From: Ceratodon purpureus
Taxonomy: Eukaryota > Streptophyta > Bryopsida > Pseudoditrichales > Ditrichaceae
Assembly (NCBI GenBank): GCA_014871385.1
Contig: CM026431.1
Coordinates: 8,991,964-9,055,963, forward strand
Direction of reading: 5' to 3'
DNA: 64,000 bases
The first letter of the stretch is position 1. Each line of letters begins with the position of its first letter. Under the pieces are notes generated by a model. That model was given only the letters and a program-made list of their open reading frames with translations. It searched no databases and was not told the origin of the DNA. The translations under genes were made by a program, and so were the position numbers. This document shows, piece after piece, positions 56,449-64,000 of the stretch.

Positions 56449-57269
56449 GGATTTCATGCCTAGACCTGGCGTAGGGACTCAAGGCCCTTGTACAGTACCT
56501 TTGTTTAGGGAAGATTTAAAGAAAAGAAAAAAGAAGATTTTTTTGGACAGAATTTTGGTAGCGATGTAGAACACTCCGTTGTCTCTCGTGAAGAAATGTG
56601 CACAGCTTGAAATGGTTACTTAGTAGGGATGTGGGTTTCACTTCATGTATGAAAGAAGACAGTAAGTGCTTGTTCTTGCAAATGTTTTTGTAAATAACTG
56701 TAATCTGGGAGCGGGTTGGTAAACAATCTAAGAAATGAAGTGCATCAAATTTACAACATCTATTACTTTGAAGATATGTTTATGGTCAATGAAAATATGT
56801 TTAACACTAGTTTTTATTCCCGTTTTTGTGTTGGTTATTCAAAAATAAAGTAACAACATTTTATTTATTTATTTATTTATTAAATTTTTTTGAGTCAAAT
56901 GGTGGACAAGTAACAACACATTGATCACATCATAATGCAGCAAAAGTTGAAAGTGGCACATTCGAATTCTAGTGGATTGATGAAAGGTTTTTAGTGAAAA
57001 GTAAAAAGAATTCTTTTTGGCAGGGAGGAGGTTAATTTTCTGTAAATTCTATTTTTATTTTTTTTCCTGTTTTAAGTTAAATTACATGAACCATCAAAGA
57101 GTTTTGTAAGAAACTCAATAATTATCCTAATCATTTGTAATTGTCTTAGGATGACTTTGGAAGAGAAGATCTTAAAAAATCATTTCAAAGTATTGTTGTG
57201 AGGAATAATTTAGAAATGATGTGTGATTAGAAGTTATGGACTTTGAATTTCAGATTCTATCCATAAAAT
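56449..57269. other. Derlin 3' UTR and AT-rich intergenic DNA
   Basis: No gene is visible. A (TTTA)n run is at about 56863-56881. Confidence 0.5.
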
Positions 57270-57273
57270 TTAA

Positions 57274-57973
57274 CCCCTAAAGGTTCTGGAAAGCCAAAAT
57301 GGCTCTCGGCTGTTTCGGGCAGGCTAGATGAAGGGATTAAAAGTAATATTTTTGCCTAAGAATTTTATTGGATGCTCCTTGTACGGCAAAGTGTATGTGG
57401 TAAAATTTTCGAAGCCAAATTTCACTTTTAGAACCTTCATCTAGAAATTTTAAGTTTCAAGTCCAAAACGGGCAGTTTAAAATTAGATTTTTTTAGATTT
57501 TTTTTTTTGGAAATGCGTTCATAACCAATTTTCTACTCAAAATCCAAAGTGGCCTAAGTAAAAAAGCTTACCAATTTTACAAGGGCAGCCTCCAAAAATC
57601 ACAGAAACAACCTTCACAGTTTTTGGTAATTTTACAATTATTTCTTTCAAAATTTGTCAAAATTTGAGATTTAGGAATTTGGTAAATTTTTTTTTCCCAA
57701 TAATTCAAAAACTCATGGACGTAACTTTTAACCGTTCACTTTTTTAAAAAACCAAAAGCATTTCATGTCATTTAAGTTTTATCATATTGTGGTTTTTGTA
57801 CCTTCTTGTAGATAATAATTAGCATGAAGGCCAAAAAAGTGTAATGAGACTCTAAAATTTTGCATGGAGGTGCTCAACTTAGTTACCTACGTGGAAAAAA
57901 ATATGAGCAAAATGTTTTAGGTAATAGTAATCAAGTCTCCCTTGGCACCATTTAGAGTATGCCTTTTGCGCAA

Positions 57974-58024
<51 letters not shown>

Positions 58025-58235
58025 AGAAAACTTTGAACGTTATAATCTCACAAATGGTAAAGATCCAACCGTTGAAATTTGACATGGTATTAGTGCACGT
58101 AGTTAGGTTTAAGATCTTACGATTGGATGTATCAAAAAATTAAAAAATTAAGAATCATACTTCAACTTCTACAAAGTTGTCAAAAATCACAATTTTTGGT
58201 TTTGGAGGTCCAAAAACGGCTTGAACCTTTAGGGG
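57274..58235. mobile_element. Non-autonomous piggyBac-like element (962 bp)
   Basis: Flanked by TTAA at 57270-57273 and 58236-58239. The ends are CCCCTAAAGGTTC and, inverted, CCCCTAAAGGTTC: 13 of 13 match. They share CCCCTAAAGGT with the right end of the autonomous element at 22741-28071. It has no transposase frame. An A47 run lies inside (57977-58023). Confidence 0.85.
57977..58023 (+). repeat. A47 homopolymer
   Basis: Forty-seven A's in a row inside the non-autonomous piggyBac-like element. The length is likely to be unstable or partly a sequencing effect. Confidence 0.8.
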
Positions 58236-58239
58236 TTAA

Positions 58240-61170
58240 AACTTATGATCAAAAAGTCCTTCCAAAATGGTTTGTAAAATTAACATTAAAAAATTCCAAA
58301 TTTATTTGTTGGAGTGAATATAAAATGAAATCTCCTTGATATGGTAGATTTTCATAAAATGTTTGTTGTGTAAATCTATAGCCTCATCTTTTAATTAAAG
58401 TTGATGAAAAATTGAATAATTGAATGTTCAAGATTTTGGTAAAAAAATATAGTCTAACTATACCAAATTCAATTGCCTAACTAACCAGAATGGAATGAAA
58501 GAAAGCTTCTCTAGAAATCCAATCACCAAGTAACATTGTCATTTGAGGACTTTTACACCTTCCACCAAATTTTTTAGAATTCACAACTGAAAGCACTCTT
58601 CAAACCACTCCGGAGACAAATTCCACCCCTACGCACAAAAAACAGTGAACTGTGCACAGAATTCTAACACAATTGCACCTTCATGGAGGCATTTCCCTCC
58701 CAAAAACTGTGCCGAAATTCACAACATGATTTCAAAAACAAATGGAGGAGTTCACCAGGAATCCGCCCGGCACCACCTTCGCCTGCACCTGCACAGGACC
58801 GAAGGCAGGTACCGAGGTACGTTAACCCATCTTAGCTTGAGGAGCAAGGCACCACAACGTCGAACATGACGGAAACTGATCACGACCACACTCATGGACC
58901 ATGGTGGCGGCAAGTGCACTGGGGTTTGTGCTGCACAAAGATTCACTTCTCCACAAATCAGTGCATCGTTCTGCCAATATATTTTCTATTTTTTTCCTAT
59001 TTTTTTCTTATTTTTTTCCCCCACAGATAGGCGTCCGGGCTCCAAAGTCAATGTGCCCACAAGTTATTCGAGCACACCTCCGTCTCTCCGAGGCAGATTC
59101 GGTACCTCACCTGTTCACACATTGCACGCATGAGGCAAATTACGGAATGGCCATTGGTCGTTATCCACTGTTTCTGCTTTTTTCCAGGATGGGCCCATAG
59201 CTACTGCGGTAGAAAATTAGAAACATTGTTTCTTTGTACACCTCCTGAGCCAATGGGGATCTCTCTTCGGCGATGGAATAATTGTTTTTGCTATTTTTTC
59301 CAGTTCGTTTATTGTTTTCCGAGGACGTTGCTTCCTTGCGCGCTGAAGTGTTGCACATGGAGAATGCTTGTTACCGGTTCTGCAGAGACTTTGTTTAGAT
59401 TGTAGTGTAGTTTCGGAGTTAGTACAGTTGTTTCTGAGATTATTATAGAGTTGGAGAAGTTCTGTTTTGTGAGGAACTGTGTTGTGCAAGTAAATATTTG
59501 GGCGGCTGTTGACTCGGGAGAGGTGACGATGGAAGTGTCTGATTATTGTTGATTGCAATAATGTGATTGGAGAACCCAGGTTCATTGGATGGTTCCTTGT
59601 TTTGGATTCAGCATATGAAGATGCCTGTTAAATGGATGGAAATGTGGAGACAATTTGACCTGCACAGGCGTTCCATTAATTAAAATATGTACGTCAATTG
59701 AGAGATAGTACTGTAAATAAATTTTGAAATGGAACATCAGTAGTTCATCTATTCCTTTCATATTGTAAATTACCTGATTTTTAGTCATAGTAATGCAAAT
59801 AGTGTGAAGATTTCACGCATGTGTAAACTTGCATGTCGAAAATGTGTTGCAATTGGTCTGGAATGACCTTAAACTACTAGATGATGGATAGGGAACCCAC
59901 CGTTGTTGTCGGGGTGCCAAGGGGTCGGCGGTTTGATTCCGATTGGTTGGAAATCCTCACCTGTACCGGATGGAAACCCCAGCGATGGATAGCAATAAGC
60001 AACTTGTCAACTTTGCCCAATCTCCTAATTTTGCCCAAGTTGCTCGTCATTCATAAGGCACTTTGCAACATAATGGATCCAATATTTTCTCATCCATACA
60101 CATTGATTACAATTTAAATCCAATAGGCATTTCAATTTTGAGGGCTATATATATCCCTGCACAAAATTCATTTTGATGATGTTTATAATTTGTTTGTCAA
60201 TTTTCATCCAATGTGTATTTATCATTCACATGGAATTTTACATCCAACCTTCACTTTTCACCTCGCGCTAATATATATCATCATAGTTTTGTAACATAGT
60301 AGCGGGCCCATCTATAGGACCCATTATTCTAGAGTTACCCCTTCTGATTTACAAAATAAAATATTGTTTGTACTTCAAGATTTTTTTACAAATTCAAGCT
60401 TTACTTCAGTTTCATTTAAATTTTATGTAGTTCTTTCTTTTATTGATAAAAACATATGCACTCTTCAGATTTCAAGTTGGACATGTTTAGATCACTCTTT
60501 TGGTTTTTATAAATTTAGAGAATGTAAGAAATTTTCAACGCACCTCCAATGACTAAAATATAGATTTTTTGCCCTTCTTAAGAATGTATAGGGCTCAAAG
60601 TTGATGAACGTAAATCTAACTCCATACCTACAAGAATTGATGATCCTCCGCCAATCAAAATGTGTTTGCAACGTATACCTTTTGGTCATCAAAACTTAAG
60701 GTACATGTCCTGAGCAATGTCAAAAAACATTAAATTTTACAGTGACTATAAACCTTACAATTTGTACAGTGAATTGTGCTTTAATTTAATAAACAACTTT
60801 TTATACAAGGTGGATATATGATCCTACAATTATAAATTCTATGTTATGTCCAGTTTAGACATAAATAGACCTTACTATTGCTATGAATCTATTTTTGCCA
60901 ATTTTGGCTCCAATAATACCAAAAAAACTTTTAAGTTCAACTAATTATTTGATCTGAGATTTCAAAAATTAAATTGAAAGCAAACTTATGTTGAAGTCTA
61001 AGAAAATGTATAACTTTTTTTTATGGATAAGAGCTATAAAAAAAGAAAAAATATTCAATTTTGGACTATATTGTAGCTAATACTTTGTTTTCTAGAATTT
61101 TACATGACAAAAGTGGATAAGGTAATGGTGTTGAAAATCGTTTGAATTTCACATGTATTTACTTCAAACA
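58240..61170. other. Intergenic DNA between two non-autonomous elements
   Basis: No gene is recognised. The frames at 58645-58869, 58894-59405 and 59881-60117 lack domain features. Much of the second half is AT-rich. Confidence 0.4.
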
Positions 61171-61174
61171 TTAA

Positions 61175-62260
61175 CCCCTAAAGCATCAACTCAATAATTT
61201 TGGTATGATTTTAGGATCCGAACAGGCTCCTTATGAGTCAAATTTTACCAGATGTGGTTGTGACTTTGGCACTACATGGGAAATTGTCATATCTTTCTAA
61301 CAAGACCAAATTTCACTTTCATCGGGCCCGTAGTTAAGAAATAACTCGTGTTTAAAGATCAAAATTCAATTTAGGACAGTTGGGGCAGCTCGGGCAGATT
61401 TGTGGTGGATGGGAGTGGTATATAAAATTTGTGACAGTCTACAGTGACTTCCAAATGATCCTCTCTGAAATCGTTTCACAATTTTTTTAAAAACTTGATT
61501 TTGAAAAATCCAACCGTAGGATCTTGTTTAGAGCCATCTAATTAGTCTACCATCGACGTTTTCTAAATTTTGACTGTAGGAATCTTGAGATATATTCAGT
61601 CAAAGTTCCAAGTTTTATAAAAACTGTCAAACAGATCTACAGTGATTGGGTCACCTTCATCACCCATTTTTCCTTCACCATTTTCTCCTCCTAAACCACT
61701 ATAAAATTCATATCTATTTTGGATTTATATAATTTTTGGATTTTTTTCCTCTACAATTTATTTTTCATACAAATGCATGTATACACCGTTTGGATTTCAA
61801 ATAATAGATGATTTTCTTAGGCATTTGTAGTGTGGAAAAAGAAGTAGTGTATATGCATTTCATTTGACTCCTGTCACTAGAAGTGTGGTTTTCTAATGCT
61901 TCTGTGTGTTGTGTTGTCTTCAATTTTTTTGAGTATACTCCCAACTCAGTTTAGAATCCAAAACTGAACAGCCTCCATCCACAAGAACTCAAAAAATTGG
62001 ATGTTTCACTCTCCGAAGGGTGGCTGTCCCTGCCGGGCAATACCAAAAAAAACTTTTCACTAAAGTTCAAACCTTATGATCTTCCAAACGGTGAGGAGTT
62101 ACAGTCTAAAATTTTGTGTACACATACATGTACAAGTTAGGTACTAGATCCTATGGTTAGATTCTCCTAAATACGTTTAAATTTGCATAATTCTACCTTG
62201 AACTAAAACAGGACAGATTTGAGGCAAAATTTGGGATTTTATGGCCAAATGCTTTAGGGG
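61175..62260. mobile_element. Non-autonomous piggyBac-like element (1086 bp)
   Basis: Flanked by TTAA at 61171-61174 and 62261-62264. The ends are CCCCTAAAGCAT and, inverted, CCCCTAAAGCAT: 12 of 12 match. Interior motifs such as CTAAAATTTTG followed by GTTAGG and a GATC..A.GGTTAGAT stretch resemble the element at 57274. No transposase frame. Confidence 0.85.
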
Positions 62261-62264
62261 TTAA

Positions 62265-63330
62265 TAAAAAAAATTTAATGTTTTGGCATGGTCTGCAAAG
62301 TAAGTGGAAATCCATTATGAAAAAAATAATAATAAATAAAAAACAAAATTTTGGAGTAAGTCTAGAATTTCGTGTGATTTTCTGAACGTGAAGTCATAGA
62401 GTGGCCATTAACTAAGTATAGAGTCCTAACATTCGTCAGAGGTTGGGTTTTGAAAACATAACGCTCATGCATCAATAAGAAGCATTCAATTTTTCAAAGC
62501 ATGGATGGAATTAGAGTACTCTTTGGCACTTTCTGAAAACAAACTAGACAATCCTATTCTTTTTCCTACTGCTCGGTTTTCACAACGCTTACCTAGTAGC
62601 TTACAGAATAAATGATTGTTGTCTAGGAGTTTACTATCTGTAAGAAATAAGGACTTTGAAGAGCGGATTCAAACACCCAAAAAAAAAAAAAAAAAACAAA
62701 AAAAAAAACACTCCAAGCAATACATTTAAAGTGAAATTCTAAAATGCAGACCCGAAGTTACTTAGGATCACTCTATTTGGAGGTCAAAATAAGCTTAACT
62801 ACTTTTGTGATTGGAAGAGAGGCCGGAGAGAAGTGGAGAGCCCTCACAGGACTAGGGTTACAAATGACACCGGCCCATTGACGCTTTACATACATGTGCC
62901 CGGTTTAACCAAATGGGATGACCATGCTACAGCTGTTCCTCACTCAGCTGACTCATCCAAGGAACACAATCAGATAAAAAGCCAACTTTTTTACACACTT
63001 AAATTCACCCAAGTCCTCACTTCCCAGGCTAAAACTCATCCTGAAGGAGGCCACTCCGATAACAAGAGCCATATGAGCCAGACATTCCAAATTCCATGCG
63101 AAGAATTAGACGCCACGCCTCCGCTTTCCAGTTCCTAAACCAATTCGCAATTCGTCGCAAAGTGTCGCGCTTTGTCGCATCTCCGAAATGGGACTCCTTG
63201 GTCACATCGCACACCCCACGGTCAGTCCCACCTCCCCGTTCCGCGGCTCCACTCCTACTCGCACCCTGGAAGATCTCGCCGTCGTTTCTGCTTCATTCTG
63301 CGACCTCCGCGCTGTCACCGCAGGTCCACC
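62265..63330. other. Intergenic DNA, changing from AT-rich to C-rich
   Basis: A-rich runs lie at about 62680-62710. From about 63100 the sequence becomes C-rich, as near the promoters of other genes in this window. No gene is visible. Confidence 0.4.
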
Positions 63331-63683
63331 TCAACTCCACATCTAGCAACTTCTAGACCCGGATCCGCACCCCACCGGCAACTTGCACCGTGCTAGCACT
63401 GTATATCCAATAATCCCTCTCCCCGAACCCGGAGTCGGAACAGTACCAACTCAACTTCACATCTAGGAAGTTCTAGACCCGGACCTGCATCCCCACCGGC
63501 AGCTTGCACCTTGCTAGCACTGTATATCCTCTCCCCGAACCCGGAGTCGGAACAGTACCACCTGAACTTCACATCTAGGAAGTTCTAGACCCGGATCCGC
63601 ACCCCCACCGGCAGCTTGCACCTTGCTAGCACTGTATATCCAATAATCCCACTCCCCGAACCCGGAGCTCGGAACAGTGCTAG
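63331..63683. repeat. Three tandem 112-120 bp units containing a TATA-like site
   Basis: Units begin at 63331, 63451 and 63563. Shared parts include CACATCTAGGAAGTTCTAGA, CACCGGCAGCTTGCACCTTG, CTAGCACTGTATATCC and CGAACCCGGAG.CGGAACAGT. The second unit lacks eight bases (AATAATCC), which explains the shorter period. Confidence 0.9.
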
Positions 63684-64000
63684 TAGTCGGGATTTCGATT
63701 CCGGCGCACCTGCAGTCTATATTATATCGTTTCCATGCACATTTATTTAGAATGTGGTGTCCCATTCTAGTCGGGCCCGGTTTTAATCTCCCGCCATCGC
63801 CATGCATTCCCTCTCCTCCGGCATGGGTCTCCGGTATCAGTCTACAGTGTACTTCCGGGAGATCGATCTCACATCGAGCCGCTGGTGTGGATGTTTGATA
63901 TTCGACGTTGTGTTAGTGGTAGTCTACCGCCACCGTAGGGTTTGTATTGTCTAGATATTTAGTGAAGATCGCGAGTTTAAGAGTACTAGGTTTTGTTGCG
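63684..64000. other. Sequence after the tandem repeat, possible leader of a gene outside the window
   Basis: Contains CTATATTATATCG near 63717, then C-rich and T-rich leader-like sequence up to the window end. No coding start can be supported. Confidence 0.3.

Noticed and set aside
59884..59990. B-box-like GGTTTGATTCC suggesting a tRNA or SINE
   Set aside because: No convincing A box and no cloverleaf pairing by eye.
62680..62712. A-rich run as a possible poly(A) tail of a retrocopy
   Set aside because: No gene or element precedes it on the plus strand, and no target duplication is visible.

Overview
This window looks like nuclear DNA of a land plant, most likely a moss. The support is plant-type gene structure (GT-AG introns of roughly 50-450 bases), a second-largest subunit of the plant-only RNA polymerases IV/V, a plant FBH-type bHLH factor, plant-like tafazzin, Derlin and mevalonate kinase genes, a spliceosomal U2 snRNA, and AT-rich intergenic DNA with transposons. 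The moss assignment is an inference; the species cannot be named from sequence alone.

Layout. 1-5 kb: a bHLH gene (+). 5.1-7.2 kb: a kinase-like gene (-) with an unresolved 5' end. 9.1-11.4 kb: mevalonate kinase (+, five exons), followed by an inverted decayed copy of part of its own exon 4 and a broken F-box/kelch-like gene (both -). 12.4-15.3 kb: AT-rich DNA with a decayed minisatellite. 15.3-22.3 kb: the Pol IV/V second-largest subunit gene (+, seven coding exons and a probable 5' UTR intron). 22.7-28.1 kb: a complete 5.3 kb piggyBac-like element with TTAA duplications, inverted ends and an intact DDD transposase. 28.1-32.9 kb: a tafazzin-like acyltransferase gene (+, eight exons). 33-38 kb: repeats and a long near-perfect RNA hairpin locus. 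38.3-40.3 kb: two tandem related ORFs of unknown function. 41-49.7 kb: an open L1-like LINE (-) with three ORFs, and a tRNA-like segment and hairpin at its 5' side. 50.6-50.8 kb: U2 snRNA (-). 51.7-52.3 kb: a retroelement remnant. 53.3-56.4 kb: Derlin (+, seven exons). 57.3-58.2 and 61.2-62.3 kb: two non-autonomous elements whose ends match the piggyBac ends. 63.3-63.7 kb: a triplicated TATA-containing repeat.

Functionally the host genes are unlinked housekeeping and regulatory genes: isoprenoid synthesis, RNA-directed silencing, cardiolipin remodelling, ER-associated degradation, splicing and transcription. The mobile DNA forms two stories: a piggyBac-like element with two short relatives in the same 40 kb, and an uninterrupted three-ORF LINE. 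Exon joins were worked out by hand from GT/AG sites, reading phase and family conservation; no alignment or expression data were available.
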